Below, piece by piece: positions 1 to 5,211 of a stretch of DNA of 7,716 nucleotides. The notes under the pieces were generated by a model. The model saw only the letters and a program-made list of their open reading frames with translations. It searched no databases and was not told the origin of the DNA. Both the position numbers and the translations under genes were made by a program. The stretch comes from an uncultured Candidatus Altimarinota bacterium. GTDB lineage: Bacteria > Patescibacteriota > Gracilibacteria > CAIRYL01. The DNA lies in NCBI GenBank assembly GCA_947311665.1, contig CAMZLA010000038.1, positions 1 through 7,716 on the forward strand. Direction: 5' to 3'. The first letter of the stretch is position 1, and each line of letters begins with the position of its first letter.

Positions 1-1165
1 AAATCATTGCTGCTCCTGCTCTAATATCTTGAGAGGCAACAGGAACGCCCATTAAATTCGATTTTCCAGAAATTTTAAAAACATGAGGATTTTGGATTTC
101 TACATCAGCACCCATTTTTTCCAATTCGAGAAGATATGCAAATTTTCGTTCAAATAACGGTTCATGAATTTTTGAAATACCTGTGCATTGAGTGAGTAAA
201 ACAGAAAATTGTGGATGTAAATCTGTTGGAAATTTTGGAAAAACACCTGTTTGAATATCTACAGCTTTCAACTCTTCTTTTCTTGAATGTGTTGTAATTT
301 TTTTATTTTTTTCATCAACAGTAAAAAGAGCATTTGTTTCTTTCAATCGTTCGAGAAAAGAGTCTAAATGAGTTACTTCTACATTTTCTATAATAATTTC
401 ACTGTCTGTTAAAATTCCTGCCAAAAGATATGTTCCAACTTGTAAATAATCTGATGTAACAGCAATTTCTCCAGAAGTTTCAACCGATGTTCCTGTTATG
501 GATAGATTATGACTTCCAATTCCTGATATTTGAGATTGTGTAGACTCTAGAAACTGGCATAAATTTTGAATATGAGGTTCACAAGCGGCAAGTCTCAATT
601 GTGATTTTCCTTTTGCAAAGGCCATTGCTATAACAGCATTCTCTGTCGCTGTTACCGACATTTCTGGCATTACAAAAGTATTTCCTATAAATGTTTTTTC
701 TTTTAATTCAAGTTCTAAAAAATTTTTCGATTCAATTATTTTTGCACCCAATGCAATAAATACATTTAAATGAATATCAACCGACCGTTTTCCTAAAACA
801 CATCCACCAGGAAAAGGCATTTTTACCCGCCCAAACCTGATGAGAAGTGGTGCAAGAAAGAGAATGCTTGCTCGCATTTTGCAAATATACGGATCTGAAA
901 CCTCTCCATTCCCTGTTAAATTTCTTGCATCGATAGTAACTTCACTTCCTTTTTGAGAAATTTTTGCTCCTAACGATTTCATTATATTGATAAACCCTTG
1001 AGTATCGGATAAATCTGGAACATTTTTTATTACAGAAATTCCTTTTACTGCCAGACTTGCTGCAAGAATGGGCAATGCTGCATTTTTAGATCCTGGTATT
1101 TTTATAGATCCCGACAATTTTTTTTGTCCTGTGATATAAAACCGTTCTTTATTCGGAGAGATCAT
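1..1165 (-). CDS. murA: UDP-N-acetylglucosamine 1-carboxyvinyltransferase (MurA), C-terminus cut by window edge
   Basis: MurA transfers enolpyruvate from PEP to UDP-GlcNAc in the cytoplasm, the first committed step of peptidoglycan synthesis. The reading frame is open from the ATG at 1163-1165 to the window edge, giving 388 residues; the family is about 420, so roughly the last 30-40 are missing. Seen: PGSKNAALP near residue 24 (Lys27/Asn28, equivalent to E. coli K22/N23), MRAS at 97-100, PGGCVLGKR at 119-127 with the catalytic Cys122 (fosfomycin target, E. coli C115) and Arg127, ACEPHIQNLC near 194, FPTD at 312-315 with the general-base Asp315, and DIRAGAA at 380-386. Where most MurAs read FENRF, this one reads FERKF (338-342), so the position of E. 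coli R331 appears to be Lys341. No Shine-Dalgarno is visible. It lies 63 bp downstream of a small membrane protein gene on the same strand, so co-transcription is possible. The identification is firm; the paralog type is not resolved. Confidence 0.95.
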   Translation of the reverse strand, partial: MISPNKERFYITGQKKLSGSIKIPGSKNAALPILAASLAVKGISVIKNVPDLSDTQGFINIMKSLGAKISQKGSEVTIDARNLTGNGEVSDPYICKMRASILFLAPLLIRFGRVKMPFPGGCVLGKRSVDIHLNVFIALGAKIIESKNFLELELKEKTFIGNTFVMPEMSVTATENAVIAMAFAKGKSQLRLAACEPHIQNLCQFLESTQSQISGIGSHNLSITGTSVETSGEIAVTSDYLQVGTYLLAGILTDSEIIIENVEVTHLDSFLERLKETNALFTVDEKNKKITTHSRKEELKAVDIQTGVFPKFPTDLHPQFSVLLTQCTGISKIHEPLFERKFAYLLELEKMGADVEIQNPHVFKISGKSNLMGVPVASQDIRAGAAMI

Positions 1166-1228
1166 TATTATTGTGTAAAATATTTTTAAAAATTTTTATA
1201 AATTTGAAAGAAGTTTGATATTATTTTA

Positions 1229-1672
1229 TCATTTTTTTGTTTCATATAAATCACTTCCTTCTCCAATAAATGTAGTAACAATCATATCAATAATCATTCC
1301 AATAGCCCCTCCTGTAATAGTTAAAATTAAAAAAGTTTTTACTGGCTCACTTCCTCCCATTGCTGCACCAATTGCAAGAGTGAGAGAAATGAACGAACCA
1401 ATAACAAATCCTCGTAAAAAAGAAGGAAGTCGAAAACCAAAAAGTGGATGAATAGTAATAAATCCCATAAGTCCAATAACAAAGCCAATAGCAGTTCTAT
1501 TCGCTATAATATCCCACATCATCAAATTTGAAAAAGACCATGTTGTATATATTCGAGCTGCTTCATCAATATTTGGATTTTGAGTAAACCCCCAAAAACA
1601 TAAAAGACCAAAAAGAGTTCCTAAAAAACTAGCAGTGCACAACCGCATAGCAAGAGTATTATTTTTTTTCAT
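1229..1672 (-). CDS. Small four-helix membrane protein, function unknown
   Basis: The product is 147 residues and I do not recognise the family. It begins with a short basic stretch (MKKNNTLAMR) and has four likely membrane segments at about residues 10-29, 58-78, 85-106 and 112-136. The last three are rich in glycine and small residues (GFVIGLMG, GSFISL, ITGGAIGM), which suggests tight helix packing. A soluble loop at about 30-57 between the first two helices contains several Trp and Met residues, and the C-terminal tail is short and charged (GEGSDLYETKK). There is no signal-peptidase or lipobox motif and no catalytic motif. The ATG is the first in-frame start after the low-complexity leader, and the gene ends in TGA followed directly by TAA. 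It sits between an acyltransferase gene and murA on the same strand, a setting that fits an envelope role but does not prove one. The hydrophobic pattern and length make a real gene likely. Confidence 0.75.
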   Translation of the reverse strand: MKKNNTLAMRLCTASFLGTLFGLLCFWGFTQNPNIDEAARIYTTWSFSNLMMWDIIANRTAIGFVIGLMGFITIHPLFGFRLPSFLRGFVIGSFISLTLAIGAAMGGSEPVKTFLILTITGGAIGMIIDMIVTTFIGEGSDLYETKK

Positions 1673-1680
1673 AAAAAAAG

Positions 1681-1790
1681 AGATTAAAGAATATAAAAAG
1701 ATAAAATAAAAAAAGAGAGATAAATAGAAATCTAGAGAGATATATTAGAAAATATGAGTTCAATAGATAAATAGATAAGATATAGAGAGT
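1681..1790. repeat. Purine-rich low-complexity spacer with GATA/GAGA repeats
   Basis: The 121-bp gap between two minus-strand genes is almost entirely A, G and T on the plus strand. It contains repeated words: AGAGAGATA at 1714-1722 and 1734-1742, and GATAAATAGA at 1719-1728 and 1766-1775. In the transcript of the downstream membrane-protein gene it would be a pyrimidine-rich leader (UCUAUUUAUCUCUC-like). No hairpin, open reading frame or convincing promoter pair is visible. A TTGAAC word occurs on the minus strand, but no -10 box lies at a normal distance from it. Confidence 0.5.
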
Positions 1791-1793
1791 GTA

Positions 1794-2897
1794 CTATTTT
1801 TTTCTCTTTTTTAAAAACCATTTTTCAAAAAAATGAAATGAAAAATATGAGAAAATAATTGTTAGAAATATACCGATGAAAAAACCAAGAAAAGGGGAGT
1901 GAATACTCTTTGAAACTTGAGATAATATTGGAAAATGAAAAATATATATTCCATATGAAATGCTTCCTAAAAAAGAAAATATTCTCATGAAAAAATTATT
2001 TTTCTTTTCATCAGAAACGAAAAGAAACCACCAAAGAAGAAAGAAAAATCCTCCAGCTGTTATGAAATGAAGAAATATTTGTGCAAAAAATATTTCTCGA
2101 AAATCTGATTGTAAAAAATAAAAAGTAAATGATGAAATGCTCAGAAAGAGAAAACTCAGAGAAAATAAAAATATTTGTTGATATTTTTTAAAAAAAAGAA
2201 AATTTTCAGATTTTTTCTTTTCATCAGTTTTCATGATAGATGTTTGATATTTAAGAGTTATAAACGCAAGAAAAATTCCCAGAAAAAATTGATCGAGTCT
2301 TCCCCAAAGTTGTTCAGAAAAAATTATCCGTTTTTCAGCAGACCAGTCTTCAAAAATAAAAAATAATCCTGATCTATATAAAAAACTGAGGAATACTAAA
2401 CTAGAAAAAATAATAAAAAATTTTTTTATATTTTTTTTTGCAAAAAATATCCAGATAAAAGGGAGTAATAAATAGAAAGCCATTTCTATGGAAATGCTCC
2501 ATGTTACAGGGTTTATGGTGTGATACCATTGTGGGAAAAATCCGTTGATGAAAAAAAGATGAGCAAATAAATCTGAAATACTTTCAAAAGAAAAATTTTG
2601 TAATCGAGTTGTTATTACCCAAAAAATAAGACTACTTCCCATTGCAAGTGGAGCAATTCGTGCTATTCGTTTTTTAAAATATGAAATAAAATTTTCACTC
2701 CTATACAGCGAGAGCATTATTAAAAATCCAGATAAAACAAAAAACAAATCTACTCCAATATGTCCAATAGAAAAAATTTTTGTCCATTGTGGCAAGTCTT
2801 CTTTATAGAAACTCCAATAATGAAACAAAAAAACAAGAACGGCTGCGAGTCCTCTAAATGCATCTATACCGATAATTTTTTGAAAGTTTTTTTTCAT
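1794..2897 (-). CDS. OafA/YrhL-type membrane acyltransferase (Acyl_transf_3 family)
   Basis: This is a 367-residue integral membrane protein of the acyltransferase-3 family. Members move acetyl or other acyl groups onto extracytoplasmic sugars such as O-antigen, exopolysaccharide or peptidoglycan. Seen: the N-terminal signature IDAFRGLAAVLVFLFHYW (residues 11-28) with the conserved FRGLA and His26, GHIGVDLFFVLSGF (45-58), the basic RIARIAP (77-83), the SISIEMAFY block (134-142) with Glu138, about ten hydrophobic helices in all, GSISYGIYIFH in the last part (311-321), and the usual FFEKWF end (356-361) before a basic tail. A lysine-rich loop at about 223-238 should be cytoplasmic. There is no C-terminal SGNH domain, so this is the short form. 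The substrate cannot be inferred. The start ATG follows an 88-bp divergent gap with yaaA, and no Shine-Dalgarno is visible. murA lies two genes downstream, in keeping with an envelope-related role. Confidence 0.92.
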   Translation of the reverse strand: MKKNFQKIIGIDAFRGLAAVLVFLFHYWSFYKEDLPQWTKIFSIGHIGVDLFFVLSGFLIMLSLYRSENFISYFKKRIARIAPLAMGSSLIFWVITTRLQNFSFESISDLFAHLFFINGFFPQWYHTINPVTWSISIEMAFYLLLPFIWIFFAKKNIKKFFIIFSSLVFLSFLYRSGLFFIFEDWSAEKRIIFSEQLWGRLDQFFLGIFLAFITLKYQTSIMKTDEKKKSENFLFFKKYQQIFLFSLSFLFLSISSFTFYFLQSDFREIFFAQIFLHFITAGGFFFLLWWFLFVSDEKKNNFFMRIFSFLGSISYGIYIFHFPILSQVSKSIHSPFLGFFIGIFLTIIFSYFSFHFFEKWFLKKRKK

Positions 2898-2985
2898 AAT
2901 TATTTTTATTCTATTTTATACTATCTCATTTCTTTCTGTTTTAGTATTATTTTTATATTTTCCTTTTTAATAAAACTCTATTGTT
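2898..2985. promoter_or_regulatory. Divergent intergenic region (acyltransferase / yaaA)
   Basis: These 88 bp are the only space upstream of both the minus-strand acyltransferase gene and the plus-strand yaaA gene, so promoters for both should lie here or overlap the gene starts. It is nearly all A/T. TATA-like hexamers occur in both directions (TATACT near 2918 and TATATT at 2954-2959 on the plus strand; TATAAA on the minus strand). None has a good -35 box at 16-18 bp, so I do not assign specific promoters. Confidence 0.45.
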
Positions 2986-3867
2986 ATGTTTTTTCTTCTT
3001 TCTCCATCGAAATCGCAAAATTTTACTGATGAAATTCCAGAAAATATTGTGGAATATATTCATGAGCCAGAATTTATGAATATGAGTGAAGAGATTGTTT
3101 CTTTTTATAAAAATTTTTCGACAGAAGAGTTACAAAAAATTTTTTCTGTGAGTGAAAATATTGCGAGTTTAAATGTTGAACGATTTAATCTCTGGAAAAA
3201 AAATGCAAAAAAATCTGATAAAAAACCAGCAATTCAAGCGTTTACAGGAACAGTATATAACAACTTTGAATATAAAAAATATTCAAAAAATCAGTGTAAA
3301 TATGCTGATGAAAATTTAAAAATAATTTCTGGATTATATGGAATTATTTCTCCTTTTTCTCTTATTCAGCCATATCGATTGGAAATGGGAACTCGGCAAA
3401 AAATTGAAATTGAAAATATTGGAAGTGGTGAAAATAAAAAATTATATAAAAATTTATATGATTTTTGGAAAAATATTCTTACAGAAAAAATTATTTCAGA
3501 TTTTGCAACTCTTACACAAAAAAATATAACTGATGAAAAAAATAAAAAAATTATTATAAATTTAGCATCGGTTGAATATTCAAAAGTTTTAGATATGAAA
3601 AAACTTGAAAAACAGAACATCAGAATAATTTCTATAGATTTTAAAGTCTGGAAAGATAATAAAAAAAACAAAAAAAATAAAACAGGAAAAAAAGTTTTAA
3701 AAACAATTGCTATTTATGCAAAAAAACAACGAGGGGAAATGATGGATTGGTGCATAAAAAATATGGTTTCATCGGTTGAGGAAATGAAAAAATATGAAAG
3801 TGATGGATTTGTTTTTTCTGAAAAATATTCTGAAACAGAAAGACTGTGTTTTGTCTGTCAAAATTGA
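2986..3867 (+). CDS. yaaA: YaaA family peroxide stress resistance protein (DUF328)
   Basis: In E. coli, YaaA limits free intracellular iron and so protects DNA and proteins during hydrogen peroxide stress; the fold also binds DNA. This protein of 293 residues carries the family marks in order: the start MFFLLSPSKSQNF (family form LLSPAKTLDF), QAFTGTVYNNF (84-94), ISGLYGIISPF (114-124), QPYRLEMGT (128-136), INLASVEYSK (191-200), AKKQRGEMMDW (245-255) and DGFVFSEKYS (273-282). It is longer than the usual ~255-260 residues, with a lysine/asparagine-rich insert at about 223-237 (KDNKKNKKNKTGKK) coming from A-tracts. The ATG is fixed by the match of the first ten residues to the family; there is no Shine-Dalgarno. 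The stop is TGA. In-frame sequence continues for 11 sense codons to a second TGA and then TAA, but no neighbour uses TGA as sense. The promoter of the next operon starts at the base after this stop. Confidence 0.93.
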   Translation: MFFLLSPSKSQNFTDEIPENIVEYIHEPEFMNMSEEIVSFYKNFSTEELQKIFSVSENIASLNVERFNLWKKNAKKSDKKPAIQAFTGTVYNNFEYKKYSKNQCKYADENLKIISGLYGIISPFSLIQPYRLEMGTRQKIEIENIGSGENKKLYKNLYDFWKNILTEKIISDFATLTQKNITDEKNKKIIINLASVEYSKVLDMKKLEKQNIRIISIDFKVWKDNKKNKKNKTGKKVLKTIAIYAKKQRGEMMDWCIKNMVSSVEEMKKYESDGFVFSEKYSETERLCFVCQN

Positions 3868-3876
3868 TTGACAAAA
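3849..3876. promoter_or_regulatory. Overlapping inverted repeats at the -35 box of the toxin-antitoxin promoter (possible operator)
   Basis: Two nested inverted repeats overlap here. TGTCAA (3856-3861) and TTGACA (3868-3873) are separated by AATTGA; TTTTGTC (3849-3855) and GACAAAA (3870-3876) are separated by 14 bases. The right arms coincide with the -35 hexamer, and the left arms lie in the last codons of yaaA. Type II antitoxins, alone or with toxin, usually repress their own promoter by binding palindromes of this kind, so an autoregulatory operator is a reasonable inference. The arms are short and AT-rich, so chance is not excluded. Confidence 0.35.
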
Positions 3877-3897
3877 TTTGTTTATGAAGTATATAAT
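3868..3897 (+). promoter_or_regulatory. Consensus sigma-70-type promoter of the toxin-antitoxin operon
   Basis: TTGACA (3868-3873) and TATAAT (3892-3897) are both exact consensus hexamers separated by 18 bp. Transcription should start near 3904-3906, leaving a leader of under 20 bases before the ATG at 3922. That leader (AATTAATAATATTTTTTT) has no Shine-Dalgarno. The -35 box begins at the base directly after the yaaA stop codon. Two perfect hexamers at a near-ideal distance make this the best promoter in the window. Confidence 0.85.
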
Positions 3898-3921
3898 GAG
3901 TGAAATTAATAATATTTTTTT

Positions 3922-4179
3922 ATGGTATTAACACTTTCTATTCGAGATTTTTTGCGAGGATTTTCTGAGTATCGGAAATTTCTTTCTCTTGGGAAATATG
4001 ATAAAATTATTGTTTTAGATAAAAATAAAAATGAAGAATTTGTTTTTAGAAAAGAAATATCGAGACAAGAGAAGAAAAAAAAAGTTTTAGAAAAAATAAA
4101 AAAAAACCCTCTCCTCTCAAAAGATTTTGTTTTAGAGCCTTCTTTTCCTACATCGGCAGAAACATTTTTTAAATTATAA
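3922..4179 (+). CDS. Phd/YefM-like antitoxin of a VapC toxin-antitoxin pair
   Basis: This 85-residue, strongly basic protein is encoded just upstream of a PIN-domain toxin, with only 4 bp between its TAA and the toxin ATG. Residues 4-42 (LTLSIRDFLRGFSEYRKF, then DKIIVLDKNKNEEFVF) fit the Phd/YefM N-terminal pattern: a short strand, helices, then a two-strand hairpin with a polar turn, used for dimerisation and DNA binding. A lysine/glutamate-rich helix follows (about 43-61). The C-terminus (LEPSFPTSAETFFKL) is the kind of flexible tail that wraps the toxin active site. The fold call is by pattern and position; sequence identity to named antitoxins looks low. It is driven by the consensus promoter at 3868-3897 and probably represses it. 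A small alternative DNA-binding antitoxin family cannot be ruled out. Confidence 0.72.
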   Translation: MVLTLSIRDFLRGFSEYRKFLSLGKYDKIIVLDKNKNEEFVFRKEISRQEKKKKVLEKIKKNPLLSKDFVLEPSFPTSAETFFKL

Positions 4180-4183
4180 AAAC

Positions 4184-4555
4184 ATGATTTTATGTGATAC
4201 CAATATTTTTATTTATGCTTTGCAAGGAAATAAAAAATATCTATCATTTCTTATGGAAGAAGAAGTCTGCATGAGTGCTTTATCATATGTTGAAATTTTA
4301 GTTGGAATTGAAAAAAATAATGTATCCCAAAAAAAGGTAGAAGAATTTCTGAGTCTTTTTCCCATTATTTCTTTTGATGCATTGTCTGCAAATTTTTTGG
4401 TAACTCTCATTGTCAAAGAAAAAATAATTTTAAGAAAATCAAATCCCATCGATTTATTAATAGGTGCTACGGCTGCATCAAAAAAAATGGATATTGTTAC
4501 AAATAATATAAAAGATTTTAAATATTTTACTTCTATAAAAATAAAAAAAATATAA
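4184..4555 (+). CDS. vapC: VapC-family PIN-domain ribonuclease toxin
   Basis: VapC toxins are Mg2+-dependent endoribonucleases that cut tRNAs or rRNA when freed from their antitoxin. This 123-residue protein has the full PIN acidic set: Asp5 in ILCDTNIFIYAL, Glu37 in SYVEILVG, Asp90 in NPIDLLIGATAA, and Asn107/Asn108/Asp111 in VTNNIKDF. Length and motif spacing are typical of VapC, and nothing essential is missing. It is co-transcribed with the antitoxin gene 4 bp upstream and is followed 18 bp after its stop by a strong AT hairpin terminator. Its RNA target cannot be read from the sequence. The two-gene unit is intact and likely functional; such units are commonly exchanged between genomes. 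Confidence 0.92.
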   Translation: MILCDTNIFIYALQGNKKYLSFLMEEEVCMSALSYVEILVGIEKNNVSQKKVEEFLSLFPIISFDALSANFLVTLIVKEKIILRKSNPIDLLIGATAASKKMDIVTNNIKDFKYFTSIKIKKI

Positions 4556-4573
4556 TCTCTCTCGCTTCACAAT

Positions 4574-4608
4574 AAAAAATATGCAAAAATAAATTGCATA
4601 TTTTTTTT
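4574..4608 (+). terminator. Perfect 13-bp hairpin with T-run after vapC
   Basis: Arms AAAAAATATGCAA (4574-4586) and TTGCATATTTTTT (4594-4606) pair without mismatch around the 7-base loop AAATAAA, and the T-run continues to 4608. It has the shape of an intrinsic terminator, but the stem has only two G-C pairs, so its strength is uncertain. The A-run on the left would let it act on minus-strand transcripts too. It ends 13 bases before the NYN gene start codon, so it could also act as a leader structure controlling that gene. Confidence 0.7.
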
Positions 4609-4621
4609 GATTTCTTTTTTT

Positions 4622-5119
4622 ATGAATAATTTCGCTTATATAGATGGAACAAATCTTTATAAAGGATTGCAAGGAGTTGGAAGAGAGTTAGATTATAAAA
4701 AATTTAGAGTTTGGTTATTACAAAAATATAGAATTAAAACGGCGTATATTTTTATGGGATATATTGCTAAACAGCAACAATTATATTCTTATTTAGAGAA
4801 AATTGGATTTATTTTAATTTTTAAAGAATCGATTGTTTGTAATGGAAAAGTAAAAGGGAATGCCGATTCTGAATTAGTTTTACAGTCTGTTCGAGATGTG
4901 TTTGAGAAAGAAGTAGATAATGTTGTTCTTGTTTCTGGAGATGGAGATTTTTCTTGTCTTGTTGATTTTTTAAGAGAAAAAAAAATATTTAAAACAATTC
5001 TTATTCCTAATAAAAAATATTGTTCTTATCTTCTTAAAAAGAAACAATGTTCTTTGACATTTCTAGAAGATCCTTTAATTATAAATAAATATACAAAAAT
5101 AAAAAGGACTCCTTCGTAA
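4622..5119 (+). CDS. NYN-domain (PIN-like, LabA/DUF88-type) putative ribonuclease
   Basis: NYN domains are PIN-like metal-dependent RNA nucleases. Seen in the 165-residue product: NFAYIDGTNLYKG (3-15) with Asp8 and Asn11, KGNADSELVLQ (78-88) with Asp82 and Glu84, and VVLVSGDGDFSCLVDFL (101-117) with Asp107 and Asp109. This is the complete acidic set of the family, in the usual order and spacing. I start at the ATG at 4622 because the domain begins three residues later; an in-frame TTG at 4607 lies inside the terminator T-run and is unlikely. No Shine-Dalgarno is visible. The RNA substrate is unknown. I recall such small NYN proteins as frequent in CPR genomes. The last codons (KRTPS, stop) lie inside the left arm of a 17-bp hairpin, and an AT hairpin ends just before the start. 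The gene follows a VapC pair but has no antitoxin-like partner of its own. Confidence 0.87.
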   Translation: MNNFAYIDGTNLYKGLQGVGRELDYKKFRVWLLQKYRIKTAYIFMGYIAKQQQLYSYLEKIGFILIFKESIVCNGKVKGNADSELVLQSVRDVFEKEVDNVVLVSGDGDFSCLVDFLREKKIFKTILIPNKKYCSYLLKKKQCSLTFLEDPLIINKYTKIKRTPS

Positions 5120-5148
5120 GAATTAAAACGTCTTACAAGGACTCCTTT
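5103..5148 (+). terminator. 17-bp interrupted hairpin overlapping the NYN stop codon, with duplicated AAGGACTCCTT
   Basis: AAAGGA (5103-5108) pairs with TCCTTT (5143-5148), TCCTT (5110-5114) with AAGGA (5137-5141), and GTAAGA (5116-5121) with TCTTAC (5131-5136). The 9-base loop is ATTAAAACG; C5109 faces C5142 as a mismatch and C5115 is bulged. Both arms contain the same word, AAGGACTCCTT (5104-5114 and 5137-5147), which is itself a palindrome around a central C. The NYN stop TAA (5117-5119) is in the stem. Only three T's follow, so this may be a structural or processing hairpin, or a REP-like element, as much as a terminator. Confidence 0.65.
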
Positions 5149-5149
5149 C

Positions 5150-5174
5150 ATATTGTATAAACATTGTACAATAT
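5150..5174. promoter_or_regulatory. Inverted repeat ATATTGTA-N9-TACAATAT upstream of pcrA (possible operator)
   Basis: ATATTGTA (5150-5157) and TACAATAT (5167-5174) form a perfect 8-bp inverted repeat. Inside it, ATTGTACAAT (5163-5172) is a perfect 10-bp palindrome. The result is three ATTGTA half-sites: two in the same direction 11 bp apart (one helical turn) and one inverted. It covers the -35 side of the likely pcrA promoter. It does not match the LexA boxes I know from E. coli (CTGT-N8-ACAG) or B. subtilis (GAAC-N4-GTTC). Confidence 0.4.
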
Positions 5175-5181
5175 CTATAGA
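5153..5181 (+). promoter_or_regulatory. Candidate promoter for pcrA
   Basis: TTGTAT (5153-5158) and TATAGA (5176-5181) are 17 bp apart, with three and four consensus matches respectively. Transcription would start near 5188, giving a leader of about 24 bases to the ATG at 5212. pcrA needs some promoter here because the NYN gene ends in a hairpin just upstream. The match is modest and AT-rich DNA gives many such pairs by chance. Confidence 0.3.
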
Positions 5182-5211
5182 AAATAAATCAATCTTTTTT
5201 TTAATTTTTCA

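Noticed and set aside
1215..1451. Plus-strand open frame of 78 codons
   Set aside because: It lies antisense to the four-helix membrane protein gene, and its hydrophobic runs mirror that gene's codons.
3366..3671. Minus-strand open frame of 101 codons inside yaaA
   Set aside because: Antisense to a gene with clear family motifs; the Phe/Ile-rich content comes from reading A-rich lysine codons backwards.
3865..3909. Possible TGA-as-glycine reading (code 25, as in Gracilibacteria/SR1) extending yaaA by 14 residues to the TAA at 3907-3909
   Set aside because: The long genes (pcrA, the acyltransferase, murA, NYN) contain no in-frame TGA while using GGA for glycine very often; in code 25 genomes TGA is common inside genes. 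The extension also consists of promoter sequence.
4607..4621. TTG start for the NYN gene, adding five residues (MISFF)
   Set aside because: It would start translation in the T-run of the hairpin; the family domain begins right after the ATG at 4622.
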